This document shows positions 27,301 to 35,392 of a DNA stretch of 64,000 nt, one piece after another. The DNA comes from Flavobacterium sp. ZT3R18 (lineage in GTDB: Bacteria; Bacteroidota; Bacteroidia; Flavobacteriales; Flavobacteriaceae), in contig NZ_VJZS01000002.1 of the NCBI RefSeq assembly GCF_007097385.1, forward strand, positions 159,164 to 223,163. The letters run 5' to 3'. The notes under the pieces are model-generated. The model was not told where the DNA came from and ran no database searches. It saw only the letters and a list, made by a program, of their open reading frames with translations. Numbering within the stretch: position 1 is the stretch's first letter; every line of letters starts with the position of its first letter. The position numbers and the translations under genes are program-made.

Positions 27301-27755
27301 AAATCGACACCGATTTTGAGTTGTTGTTTTCAGACGAATACATCAATAATGTCACCGAGCGTTTGAGTTTGTACAACGAGTTGGGTAACGTAAAAAACGA
27401 AGAGGAACTGATTGTTTTTCAAAGTAAACTTATTGACCGTTTTGGTCCAATGCCGCCACGAGCCCTTGCTTTAATGAACAGCATTCGTATCAAATGGATT
27501 GCGACCCGAGTGGGAATCGAAAAACTGGTGATGAAAAAAGGCAAGATGATTGGTTATTTTGTCTCCGATCAACAATCGGATTATTACCATTCTACACGTT
27601 TCCATAAGGTGATACAGTTTGTGCAAACTCACAATTCTATTTGCCAGATGAAAGAAAAGCAAACTCCAGCAGGTTTGCGACTGTTGTTGACCTTTGATAA
27701 TGTGAAGAATACAAGAAGGGCTTTGGAATTGATGGAGTTGTTGGGAGGGGAGTAA
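24387..27755 (+). CDS. mfd: Transcription-repair coupling factor
   Basis: A 1122-residue ATP-dependent translocase that removes stalled RNA polymerase and recruits UvrA. The N-terminal UvrB-like module is followed by the polymerase-interacting domain (SVGDYVTHIDHGIGKFGGL), then the RecG-like motor. Lys595 in GDVGFGKTEVAIRAAF is the Walker A lysine; the Walker B box DEEQKFGV, the TATPIPRTLQ motif and the GRVGRSNKKAFCYF block follow. The C-terminal TRCF domain is complete. The start is a TTG at 24387 that overlaps the end of the previous gene; no ATG fits the conserved N-terminus. Length is normal for the family. Confidence 0.96.
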   Translation: MSKATIYSVYDSSPKTAQIVARLQENNQIKIQLEGLLGSAASFVIQSLFKKSELPFLVVFNDKEEAAYYFNDLEQMIGEPDVLFYPGSFRRPYQIEETDNANVLLRAEVLNRINSRKKPAVIVTYPEALFEKVVTRKDLDKNTLKVAIGDKISIDFLNEVLFEYEFKRVDFITEPGEFSVRGGIVDVFSFSNDNPYRIEFFGNEVESIRSFDVGTQLSLEKQKKITIIPNVENRIFQENRESFLDYIAEKTVLFFQNTENLLYELDKQFGKAEEAFEKLSKDIKHATPEQLFLNQKAFVQRALDFSIVEFHSKPVFKTTKKFEFHIQPQPSFNKQFDLLLNNLSENHFDGYKNYLFCSNEAQAKRFHDIFETLDEANSENIRKQYKTIVLPLYQGFIDQENQICCYTDHQIFERYHKFSIKNGYSKKQNLTLKELTTLSVGDYVTHIDHGIGKFGGLQKIQVEGKTQEAIKLVYADNDIVYVSIHSLHKISKYNGKDGTPPKIYKLGSNAWKVLKQKTKARVKNIAFNLIQLYAKRRLEKGFQFAPDSYLQNELESSFIYEDTPDQTKSTQEVKADMESERPMDRLVCGDVGFGKTEVAIRAAFKAVDNSKQVAVLVPTTILAYQHYRTFTERLKDMPVSVGYLNRFRTAKQKAETLKQLAEGKLDIVIGTHQLVNKNVVFKDLGLLIVDEEQKFGVNVKDKLKTIAANVDTLTLTATPIPRTLQFSLMAARDLSVITTPPPNRYPIETNVVGFNEELIRDAISYEIQRNGQVFFINNRIENIKEFAGMIQRLVPNARVGIGHGQMEGAKLEELMLAFMNGEFDVLVATTIIESGLDVPNANTIFINNANNFGLSDLHQMRGRVGRSNKKAFCYFICPPYSHMTEDARKRIQALEQFSELGSGLNIAMKDLEIRGAGDLLGGEQSGFINDIGFDTYQKIMNEAIEELKENEFKDLYPEESNIETKEYVKDLQIDTDFELLFSDEYINNVTERLSLYNELGNVKNEEELIVFQSKLIDRFGPMPPRALALMNSIRIKWIATRVGIEKLVMKKGKMIGYFVSDQQSDYYHSTRFHKVIQFVQTHNSICQMKEKQTPAGLRLLLTFDNVKNTRRALELMELLGGE

Positions 27756-27804
27756 GGATAGTCAAGTTGATCAATATTTTAAAAACAATTACGGTACTTT
27801 AATT

Positions 27805-28263
27805 ATGAAATTGAAAATCATCTCTTTATTATGCTTCCTGATGGTATTAGGAATGCAAGGGCAGGAATTAAAATCGAATCAAATTCAAAAACTTGAAACT
27901 TTCGGTATTGAATACAAACCACTCATAATCGAAAATCCAAACTATGGAGTTGAATTTATGGAAATCCTGAAAAAAGAGCGCAAAAGAAAAACAAGCAAAA
28001 CAGTTGGCTATATTTTTAGCGGACTAGGGTTACTTACAACTACAGGGGGGATTTTAATATTAACAAGTATTAAGAATAGTTCAAATAATTCAAATAGTGA
28101 AATGGACGAGTCTGGAGCATACGTGGCTTTGGCAGGTGGTATTATAACTGTGATAGGAATAAATGAAATTGGAATCTCAATACCATTATTCTTCTCGTCA
28201 AGAAAAAACAAAAAGGAAAGGGATAAACTGATTATGAAATTTAATCCTAACTTTAAAGAATAA
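27805..28263 (+). CDS. Small membrane protein of unknown function
   Basis: A 152-residue protein with an N-terminal signal or membrane segment (MKLKIISLLCFLMVLGMQGQ) and two further hydrophobic segments at about residues 69-89 (VGYIFSGLGLLTTTGGILIL) and 108-130 (YVALAGGIITVIGINEIGIS). The C-terminus is rich in Lys and Asn. It follows mfd by 49 bases on the same strand. No family recognised. Confidence 0.7.
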   Translation: MKLKIISLLCFLMVLGMQGQELKSNQIQKLETFGIEYKPLIIENPNYGVEFMEILKKERKRKTSKTVGYIFSGLGLLTTTGGILILTSIKNSSNNSNSEMDESGAYVALAGGIITVIGINEIGISIPLFFSSRKNKKERDKLIMKFNPNFKE

Positions 28264-28276
28264 AAAATATTTGTCA

Positions 28277-28993
28277 TTATCGCGTCACTTCCTCAATCAA
28301 ATAAAAAATTGATTTAAAATCAATACCGCTCCTATTTTCTAAACCAATTTCGCAGGTTCTGCTGGTAGAAAAGCCTTCTTTACAGTTGGTGGGAATTTGT
28401 TCTTTTAATTCACGCAATCCGTATTCGTTCAATTCGGGAATTAAGAAACCTCTGTCTCCTGCAAAACCACAACAATTGCTGTCGATAATCGTCACATTAT
28501 TGGCGCACAGATTGGATAAGGAAAGGAGTTGATCCATCTTTCCGATTTTTTTAACGGAGCAAACCGGGAAAACGGCTATGGTGTCTTTTTTGTTTTTTAC
28601 AACCAATTTTGGCATGACGTAATCCAACATAAATTCGATGGGATCCACAATTTTTAAGGCTTTCGAAAATTCTTCTTTTGAATGGTAAAAACAAGGACTC
28701 ATGTCGTACAATATGGGATATTTTCCATTTTCTGAAGCTTTCAACAGGGCCGCCTCTAAAGATTCGGATTGAGCGTGATTGGCTTCTGCAAATCCTTTGC
28801 TCGAAAACGGCATACCACAACAATGAGTGTTCAATGATTCGGGATAAATTATCGTAAAACCGGCACGAACCAATAATTGATGGGTAAGTGTTGTCAATTG
28901 AAGATCATCGGAGTCTTGAAAACTATTTTTACCCATACTTCTATTGATACAAGAAGGGAAGTAAACTACTTTTAAATCGGGTATTGCACTCAT
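28277..28993 (-). CDS. Cysteine-rich (CCG domain) Fe-S subunit of a D-lactate/glycolate-type dehydrogenase
   Basis: A 238-residue protein consisting of two CCG-type cysteine-rich domains: NTHCCGMPFSSKGF with the earlier FPSCINRSMG, and SNCCGFAGDRGF with the earlier FPVCSVKKIG. Such domains bind a non-cubane Fe-S centre and pass electrons to quinones or partners in GlcF, LutA and HdrB. In most relatives this module is the C-terminal part of the long FAD- and Fe-S-binding D-lactate dehydrogenase. Here it is a separate gene 98 bases after the FAD subunit and in another frame. Together 701 plus 238 residues equal the usual single chain. Confidence 0.85.
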   Translation of the reverse strand: MSAIPDLKVVYFPSCINRSMGKNSFQDSDDLQLTTLTHQLLVRAGFTIIYPESLNTHCCGMPFSSKGFAEANHAQSESLEAALLKASENGKYPILYDMSPCFYHSKEEFSKALKIVDPIEFMLDYVMPKLVVKNKKDTIAVFPVCSVKKIGKMDQLLSLSNLCANNVTIIDSNCCGFAGDRGFLIPELNEYGLRELKEQIPTNCKEGFSTSRTCEIGLENRSGIDFKSIFYLIEEVTR

Positions 28994-29093
28994 TGTTTTT
29001 TATTAAAAGTTTAACCGCGGATTCGCAGATTTTTATTGTAATCTGGTAAATATTTTATTCAAAATAAAAAAATTAATCTGCGAATCTGAGGTC
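28994..29093. repeat. Palindromic repeat separating the two dehydrogenase genes
   Basis: TTAACCGCGGATTCGCAGAT at 29011-29030 and AATTAATCTGCGAATCTGAG at 29071-29090 form an inverted pair around a roughly 40-base AT-rich centre. The right arm runs to the stop codon of the upstream gene (TGA, 29092-29094). This GGATTCGCAGATT word looks like a dispersed intergenic repeat. Confidence 0.65.
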
Positions 29094-31197
29094 AATTTTT
29101 CGTGTTTATTTTATTTGCTCCTTTGGGCATTTCAGGAATCCATTTCGGAACTTTTCCAAAACTTATATAACGGAACCCATTGGATAACAAAGTCATAATA
29201 GTGGTTCCAAGTAGGGCATGAAAAACGGAAACTATTTTCAATCCGATTCTCAAAATCGCCGTAGTTCCAGCCATGTGAGAACCAATGTAAGCCGCTATTT
29301 TTTTATCGCCAGAGTCCAATTTTCTGGCTCGCCATTCTTTTACAAATTTTCCGGTATCAATGTGAACGGGACAAGCCAAGGCACAAAGTCCATCGGTAGC
29401 ACAGGTTTCGTCCAGTTGGTAGGTTACTTCTTTTTGAATCGCTGCCAATCGCTGCGGATCGTCATTTGTACTTTCCAATCGGCTAATTTCTCTGGCGATC
29501 ACAATACGTTGTCGCGGGGATAATGTCAATCCTTCGGAAACACAATGCGGTTCACAAAAGCCACACTCGATACATTTGTCGATAATAGCATTGGATTCTG
29601 GTAACGGTTTTAAATTTTTGAGATGCGCTTTGGGATCGGGGTTGATTAGTACATCGGGATTGATTTTATTATTCGGATCAAAAATGTTTTTGATGCGTTT
29701 CATGATTTCGTAAGCTGCAGTTCCCCATTCTTTTTCTACGAATGGCGCCATATTACGTCCTGTTCCATGTTCTGCTTTTAAGGAACCTCCAAAACGATCT
29801 ACCACCAAAACTGCCAATTCTGACATTAGTTTTTCGTACCGATCGATTTCATTTTGGTTCGAAAAATCTTGGGAAAACACAAAATGCAGGTTTCCTTCCA
29901 AGGCATGACCAAATAAAACGGCATCGTGGTATTCATATTTTTTAAACAAATCTTTTAATGCCAAACAGGCATCAGCCAGTTGAGGTAACGGGAAAGCGAC
30001 ATCTTCAATGATAACGGTTGTTCCGTTTTTTCGCAGTCCGCCAACTGTTGGCAACAATCCTTTTCGGGCTTTCCAGTTAAAATAATATTGTTTGGGATCA
30101 CTGGTAAATTCATAATCCGTATAGGTAGGAATGAATTGAATTTGCAGTCGAATCGCTTCTTGTTTCTGATTTAAAACAGCCAAATCATTATCCCTACATT
30201 CCACCAATAAAGCACAAGCCGATTCGGGTAATGTTCTGAAATAGTCTGGTGCATCATTGTCATTTTCTACTGATCGAATGGATTCCCGATCCAATAATTC
30301 TACTGCTGCAACTGGGCTTGATTTTAACAATATAGTAGCATTACAGGCATCCTGAATTGTATGGAAGAAGATCAAAGAGCAAGATTTGTATTTTTCGTCA
30401 ATAACCGTTTTGAAAGTCACATTCGAAATAAAAGCCAAAGTTCCCTCAGATCCCACCATCAAATGTTTAATGATTTCAATAGGATCCTCATAATCGACCA
30501 AGGCGTTGATACTATATCCTGTGGTGTTTTTTATTTTGAATTTATTTTGGATACGCTTATAAAGTTCATCGTTACTTTTAATCTCATCTCTAAGACTTTC
30601 AATTTCTTGAATTAACGCCTTTTGATTGTTCTTGAAAGCAGTAACACTATCGGAATTCGCTGTGTCCAGAATAGTTCCGTCATTCAATACAATTCGGATA
30701 TCGGCTATCGTTTGATAGGAGTTTTGAGCCGTTCCGCAACACATACCGCTGGCATTATTGGCGACTATTCCACCAATCATGCATGCTCCGATAGAGGCTG
30801 GATCAGGGCCAATTTTTAAACCATGGGGAGCCAAGTAATTATTGGCTTTGGCACCAATAATACCGGGTTCTAGTTTTATTTTTTGATTGTTATCTAAAAG
30901 TTCAAACCTTTTCCAGCCGTGAGTGGCCACCACCAAGACCGAATCCGTAATGGCCTGACCAGACAAACTGGTTCCAGCAGCCCGAAAGGTTAGTGCAATA
31001 TCGAACACTTTAGCTTGCTTTATAATTTCAATAACTTCAAACTCGTTGTGGGCAAGAATTACAATTTTGGGAATGAGTCTATAAAAACTGGCATCAGTTC
31101 CATAAGCAAGAGTTTGCAAAGGATTGGTCAAAATACGTTTGGGATCGATAAACGCCGACAAAATGTCTTTAAACTTTTGATACGAAGGAGCTAACAT
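29092..31197 (-). CDS. FAD-linked D-lactate/2-hydroxyacid dehydrogenase with two 4Fe-4S motifs
   Basis: A 701-residue soluble or membrane-associated oxidoreductase. The N-terminal FAD-binding (VAO/PCMH) domain has FRAAGTSLSGQAITDSVLVV and GPDPASIGACMIGGIVANNA. The middle is the C-terminal FAD-oxidase domain with FGHALEGNLHFVF and LKAEHGTGRNMAPFV. Near residues 535-615 are ferredoxin-like cysteine clusters CIECGFCEPHC and CATDGLCALACP. The family oxidises D-lactate, glycolate or similar 2-hydroxyacids. The usual C-terminal CCG module is missing and is encoded by the next gene. The chain ends MPKGANKINTKN just where a linker would be. Confidence 0.88.
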   Translation of the reverse strand: MLAPSYQKFKDILSAFIDPKRILTNPLQTLAYGTDASFYRLIPKIVILAHNEFEVIEIIKQAKVFDIALTFRAAGTSLSGQAITDSVLVVATHGWKRFELLDNNQKIKLEPGIIGAKANNYLAPHGLKIGPDPASIGACMIGGIVANNASGMCCGTAQNSYQTIADIRIVLNDGTILDTANSDSVTAFKNNQKALIQEIESLRDEIKSNDELYKRIQNKFKIKNTTGYSINALVDYEDPIEIIKHLMVGSEGTLAFISNVTFKTVIDEKYKSCSLIFFHTIQDACNATILLKSSPVAAVELLDRESIRSVENDNDAPDYFRTLPESACALLVECRDNDLAVLNQKQEAIRLQIQFIPTYTDYEFTSDPKQYYFNWKARKGLLPTVGGLRKNGTTVIIEDVAFPLPQLADACLALKDLFKKYEYHDAVLFGHALEGNLHFVFSQDFSNQNEIDRYEKLMSELAVLVVDRFGGSLKAEHGTGRNMAPFVEKEWGTAAYEIMKRIKNIFDPNNKINPDVLINPDPKAHLKNLKPLPESNAIIDKCIECGFCEPHCVSEGLTLSPRQRIVIAREISRLESTNDDPQRLAAIQKEVTYQLDETCATDGLCALACPVHIDTGKFVKEWRARKLDSGDKKIAAYIGSHMAGTTAILRIGLKIVSVFHALLGTTIMTLLSNGFRYISFGKVPKWIPEMPKGANKINTKN

Positions 31198-31353
31198 AGC
31201 GATTGTGTTTTAAAATGCAATATTCAAATATCTTGAACCATTAAGATAGTAAGAAAATTAAGTTTCGTAATCTTTCTTAATAAAACTTAATCCCTTAATG
31301 GTTTAAAAAAATTAGTTACACATTTCTAGGATAGCATATAAAAAATATAAATC

Positions 31354-32010
31354 TTAATTTTTTAAATCTTTGATAACCTTAAAAGCTACATCTACTTCAT
31401 TTTCGCTTACTAAAATGGTAAACTCATTGGAAGTCGAAATTACCTCATTGATAATAATCCCTTCCCAAGCCAAACGCTGAAATATGAAATAATAAATTCC
31501 AGGAACTGCGATGTTTTCTTTGGGTAATTTTACCGTTATAGAAGCTAAATTATCCAGTTTCTGAATCATTTTTTCAGAAGCAAAATGTTTTTCAACCAAG
31601 TGATTGACGCTATTACTAACCACAATATTCGTTTCATTTACTCCTTTGGATGAGGTATAAAAAATGTCTGGTAATGCATTAATGTCAGTAATCAAATCGG
31701 CTTGTTTGTTTAATACGGTATCCGAAACGGCATAAGTATAATCAGTCAAAGCAGATCGAACCGTTATTTCCCCTATGTTTTTGATTACTTTATTGATTTT
31801 GTGATTCAATCTAAAATCCAATTCTTCAGTTAGTCTTTTAAGTGCCATTACCACAGCTCCTTGTTTTACTTCTTTGCCAAATTCACTTTCCAATTCGATC
31901 ATAATATTTCGAGACAACGAAGTCAAGTTGATGATGCCAAGTGATAAAGCGTTCAATAAAAACGGTTTTGTTTTAATGTAATTTTCAACAATTGAAGATA
32001 CTGTTTTCAT
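31354..32010 (-). CDS. ACT-domain regulatory protein
   Basis: A 218-residue protein without signal peptide. The N-terminal half (residues about 1-75) looks like a helix-turn-helix-type domain (VKQGAVVMALKRLTEEL). The C-terminal part (about 150-218) resembles an ACT ligand-binding domain (ASITVKLPKENIAVPGIYYF and EGIIINEVISTSNEFTILV), like the regulatory end of aspartate kinases. There is no kinase domain. In Flavobacteria such short proteins are sometimes labelled aspartate kinase. An amino-acid-responsive regulator is an inference. It stands alone. Confidence 0.6.
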   Translation of the reverse strand: MKTVSSIVENYIKTKPFLLNALSLGIINLTSLSRNIMIELESEFGKEVKQGAVVMALKRLTEELDFRLNHKINKVIKNIGEITVRSALTDYTYAVSDTVLNKQADLITDINALPDIFYTSSKGVNETNIVVSNSVNHLVEKHFASEKMIQKLDNLASITVKLPKENIAVPGIYYFIFQRLAWEGIIINEVISTSNEFTILVSENEVDVAFKVIKDLKN

Positions 32011-32115
32011 AATGGATGTGGTTTTTACGTAGTTGGTACTTAGTTTTTGGATCTAAATTCTCGGCAAAGATACTTAAAAAACAATTTGTTACAAATATAA
32101 CATTGTTAAATTTTT

Positions 32116-32475
32116 TTAGAAATGATAAAAAGCGTCTATAAGATGCTCAATTGCAAAGGATTTGCCTTCTTTATGGATGGCAATGATGTCAAAACGGACT
32201 TCAATGTCCAAATTTTTTCGATTTACGTATGCATTGACTGCTTTGACCAAGAGCTGAATTTTTTTTGGCTTTACAAAATCTTGTGGCAATCCAAATTCCA
32301 GCGATGAACGTGTTTTTACTTCTATAACAGCAAGGATTCCCTCTTTCATGGCAATGATATCAATCTCCGCTTTTTGGAATGTCCAATTGGTTTCCAGAAT
32401 TTCATAACCCTCTTTTCGAAGGTATTCTACAGCCAGATCTTCTCCAAGTTTGCCAAGTTCGTTGTGTGCAGCCAT
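32116..32475 (-). CDS. YraN family protein (UPF0102, restriction-endonuclease-like fold)
   Basis: A 119-residue protein matching the whole YraN family. The conserved GKLGEDLAVEYLRKEGYEIL opening is followed by NWTFQKAEIDIIAMKEGILAVIEVKTR, which contains the E-I-D...E-V-K nuclease-like core (Glu, Asp, Glu, Lys). Distant relation to Holliday-junction resolvases is known for the fold; the biological role is unsettled. Confidence 0.92.
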   Translation of the reverse strand: MAAHNELGKLGEDLAVEYLRKEGYEILETNWTFQKAEIDIIAMKEGILAVIEVKTRSSLEFGLPQDFVKPKKIQLLVKAVNAYVNRKNLDIEVRFDIIAIHKEGKSFAIEHLIDAFYHF

Positions 32476-32638
32476 TGAAATTTTAGATTTTAGATTGAGG
32501 ATTTTAGATTTAAGAAGTTAGAAAAAAGAGAATTAAGATTTTTGATCTTAGAAGTAGAAAATAAAAGATTTAATCCTCAAATTTCGGTTCAAACAAATCT
32601 GCAATCAAAAATCGTTAATCTTCAATCAAAAATCATTT
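32476..32638. repeat. Heptanucleotide-rich spacer
   Basis: About 160 bases between yraN and the LD-carboxypeptidase made of TTTTAGA-type words with a period near seven (GATTTTAGATTGAGGATTTT) and the pair CAATCAAAAATCGTTAATC / TCAATCAAAAATC. The same words recur at 48210-48287, 53834-53862 and 55384-55655. Confidence 0.55.
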
Positions 32639-33643
32639 TTATTTTTCAAAAACTACGGTATTACAATTTTCATTCACATCCATACTCACGACATTACCCA
32701 TAATCAAGGCTCTATTGTCATGAACGTGTCCTGCAGGAAAATTATAAAGTACAGGAATGTTGTATTTTTGGGTCACATCTTGAACAATTTCCATTGCATT
32801 TTTCCCCCATGGAATGTCATTGTCTTTCATTTTTGTCATGCCTCCCACAATAATACCTTTGATGCTTTCGAGGCAACCATTGCGTTTTAGGTTCATCATC
32901 ATTCGGTCAATATGGTAGAGGTATTCGTCCAGATCTTCTATGAATAAAATTTTATCGGTACAATCAATAGCCGATTTAGACCCCATCAAACTATATAAAA
33001 TAGACAAGTTTCCACCCACCAATTCCCCCGTAGCTTTTCCAAAACGATTCATCGGGAAGGGGTCGATCTGATATTCTAAAGGTTTTCCAAATAAGGCTGT
33101 TTTCAAAGATTCTATAGATTCTGGAGCCGTTCTTTCGATACTAACGGGCATAGTTCCATGAATGGACTTGTAGCCCATGGTGTTGAGATGATTATGTAAA
33201 ACAGTAACGTCACTAAAGCCAACAATCCATTTTGGATGTTGTTTGAATTTGGTAAAATCCAATAAATCAATTATTCGTACCGTACCATAACCACCACGGG
33301 CACACCAAATTGCTTTGATATTTGGGTTGTCCATTTGATGCTGTAAATCGGCTGCGCGTTGTTCATCGGTTCCCGCCAATTGATTTAGATCGAGTCCGAT
33401 GGTATTGCCAATAACGACTTCTAAACCCCAAGAATGCAATAAATCTATAGTTGGTTTTAAGTTGTCATCAACATTTTTTCTGGCGGTTGCCACAATTGCA
33501 ATGGTATCTCCTTTTTGTAAATAAGGTGGTGTAATCATAGTAGTTTGTGCTTGACTGTTTATAGCTTGTAAAACAAAAATAAGGAATAGCATCGGATACA
33601 AAACACATTGTTTTTGAATAAAAGAAAATGGATTGGTATTCAT
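32639..33643 (-). CDS. LD-carboxypeptidase (S66 family), exported
   Basis: About 334 residues if translation begins at the Met that starts MNTNPFSFIQKQCVLYP. This gives an N-terminal hydrophobic segment ending NSQAQ. The frame stays open to 33781 but the extra 46 codons look non-coding. The S66 peptidase fold is clear: GDTIAIVATAR, IWCARGGYGTVRIIDLL around the start of the nucleophile region, the HGTMP segment, FIEDLDEYLYHIDRMM and AGHVHDNRAL with the catalytic His. These enzymes cut the L-Lys/DAP-D-Ala bond in peptidoglycan recycling. Export would place it in the periplasm. Confidence 0.88.
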   Translation of the reverse strand: MNTNPFSFIQKQCVLYPMLFLIFVLQAINSQAQTTMITPPYLQKGDTIAIVATARKNVDDNLKPTIDLLHSWGLEVVIGNTIGLDLNQLAGTDEQRAADLQHQMDNPNIKAIWCARGGYGTVRIIDLLDFTKFKQHPKWIVGFSDVTVLHNHLNTMGYKSIHGTMPVSIERTAPESIESLKTALFGKPLEYQIDPFPMNRFGKATGELVGGNLSILYSLMGSKSAIDCTDKILFIEDLDEYLYHIDRMMMNLKRNGCLESIKGIIVGGMTKMKDNDIPWGKNAMEIVQDVTQKYNIPVLYNFPAGHVHDNRALIMGNVVSMDVNENCNTVVFEK

Positions 33644-33946
33644 GCTGTATTTTTTGGAAAATGAATTGTTATACTGATTCTGAGTTAAAGCAAAGATATA
33701 CATTTCTGAAACAAGACAAATAATTGTAATTGAATTACTATATTTACTTAATATAAAAAAATTATAAGGTTTTGCCCTCAACCGTGTGGGTAGCCATAAA
33801 TGAAAGAAAAAAAGTAAGCCACGAATTGCACAAATTCACACAAATTCTTTGAAATTCACACAAATTAATTCGTGAATAATTCGTGAAATTCGTGGCGAAA
33901 TAAAAGTAATCCACACATATCGTGGTAGAACCATTTATAAAGTGTA
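33644..33946. repeat. Gene-free gap with GCCACGAATT...AATTCGTGGC repeat
   Basis: GCCACGAATTGCACAAATTC (from about 33819) and AATTCGTGAAATTCGTGGC (ending about 33897) make terminal inverted repeats around internal direct copies of CACAAATTC/AAATTCACAC. The rest of the gap holds no ORF that I can support. The element lies just upstream of the + strand gene at 33947. Confidence 0.6.
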
Positions 33947-35062
33947 ATGATGTTGAAAAAGACCTGTTTTTATCTGATTTTACTTCTTTTGCTATCCAAA
34001 GGCCATGCCCAAACCAAGGCATTTGTGGTTCATACGGTAGCTTTTTACAATTTTGAAAACTGTTTTGACACTATTAATGACCCGATTACCAATGATGATG
34101 AATGGACGCCCACGGGAGATCAACATTGGAACACTAAAAAATACCATCAAAAACTAGAAAATTTATCCCGTGTTTTATCTGAAATCGGAACTTCCGTAAA
34201 TCCCAATTCCCCAACATTTATTGGTGGTGTCGAAATTGAAAACCAAGGCGTTCTAGAAGATTTAATCAAGCAACCCAAATTGAGCGACAAAGATTATGGG
34301 ATTATCCATTTTGATTCACCCGACAAAAGGGGAATCGACGTTGCTTTATTGTATCAAAAAAAGCAGTTTCAACCCACGAGTTATAGCAATATTCCTTTGT
34401 ATGTATATAAAGGAGAACAACCGATTAAGGAAACATCAAAAGCGGAATCTCTGGAGGATTTAGAAACCGAAGATGTTATTGAAGTCAGCACCAAAAATTA
34501 CCGAGTTTACACCAGAGATCAATTGCTGGTAACGGGTTTTTTGAATGGGGAAGAAATCCATATTATTGTCAACCACTGGCCGTCACGATCTGGAGGGGAG
34601 AAGAAAACCAGTCCGTTTCGGGAGGCTGCGGGAGCTTTAAACAGAAAGATTATTGATTCTTTGCAGCACATCAACCCCAATGCCAAGATAATTACGATGG
34701 GAGATTTAAACGACAGTCCTTTTAATAACAGTGTGAAAAGAGCACTTGGAGCTAAAGGAAAAACACAAGAAGTTCAGTCCTTTGGGATTTACAATCCATT
34801 CGAAGAGATGGTCAATAAAGGATTGGGTACGATTGCTTTTCGGGATTCTTGGGATATTTTTGATCAAGTCATGGTTTCGGAATCGCTACTGCAAAAGGAC
34901 TACAGCTCTTTTCAATATTGGAAAGCGGGAATTTATAACAAACCCTTTTTAATTCAAAAAAGCGGTAAGTACAAAGGATATCCGTTACGGCATTCGCTCA
35001 CCGAAATTGGTTTTAGCGACCACTTTCCGGTTTATATTTATTTGATAAAGGAGAGAAAGTAA
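33947..35062 (+). CDS. Exported endonuclease/exonuclease/phosphatase family protein
   Basis: A 371-residue protein with signal peptide MMLKKTCFYLILLLLLSKGH plus AQ (a second ATG at 33950 is equally possible). The EEP fold motifs are visible: FYNFENCFD near the start, GGVEIENQGVLEDL with the metal-binding Glu, IHFDSPDKRGIDVALLY, VNHWPSRSGG, MGDLNDSPFNNSV and a terminal SDHFPVYIYL with the catalytic Asp-His. The family cleaves phosphodiesters in nucleic acids or phospho-substrates. Export suggests nutrient phosphate scavenging or extracellular DNA use, but the substrate is unknown. Confidence 0.88.
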   Translation: MMLKKTCFYLILLLLLSKGHAQTKAFVVHTVAFYNFENCFDTINDPITNDDEWTPTGDQHWNTKKYHQKLENLSRVLSEIGTSVNPNSPTFIGGVEIENQGVLEDLIKQPKLSDKDYGIIHFDSPDKRGIDVALLYQKKQFQPTSYSNIPLYVYKGEQPIKETSKAESLEDLETEDVIEVSTKNYRVYTRDQLLVTGFLNGEEIHIIVNHWPSRSGGEKKTSPFREAAGALNRKIIDSLQHINPNAKIITMGDLNDSPFNNSVKRALGAKGKTQEVQSFGIYNPFEEMVNKGLGTIAFRDSWDIFDQVMVSESLLQKDYSSFQYWKAGIYNKPFLIQKSGKYKGYPLRHSLTEIGFSDHFPVYIYLIKERK

Positions 35063-35392
35063 AGGTTTTTTTTACTGCAAAGGTGCTTTTGTCGCAAAGG
35101 CACAAATTCTTAAATGATTTGTAACTATTCAGCCTATTGCTTATTTTGAATTGCCTCCAGCTAAAGCTGGAGGTAAATGAATGAATAATAAATTGGCTTT
35201 AGCCAAAAAGCATGCTATTTTGGCTAAAGCCATTACATAACATACCAATTTTATTTCTCCAGCTAAAGCTGGAGGCAATTAATGTTTTGAAAACAGAATA
35301 TGTTGAGTAGTTACCCTTATTTTTTCTTTGCGTCTTTGTGCCTTTGTGGCAATTTTATTTCTTACTGTAAAAGGCTGTCTTGCTGTATGCAG
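35063..35392. repeat. Nested palindromic repeat region
   Basis: Three shells of inverted repeats fill this gap. Outer words are CGCAAAGGCACAAA near 35092 and TTTGTGCCTTTGTGGC near 35337. Middle arms at 35149-35174 and 35257-35284 carry AATTGCCTCCAGCTAAAGCT and its inverse. An inner pair, TTGGCTTTAGCCAAAA and TTTTGGCTAAAGCCA, lies around 35192-35232. The middle word also occurs at 20724-20751. No gene is present. Confidence 0.65.
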
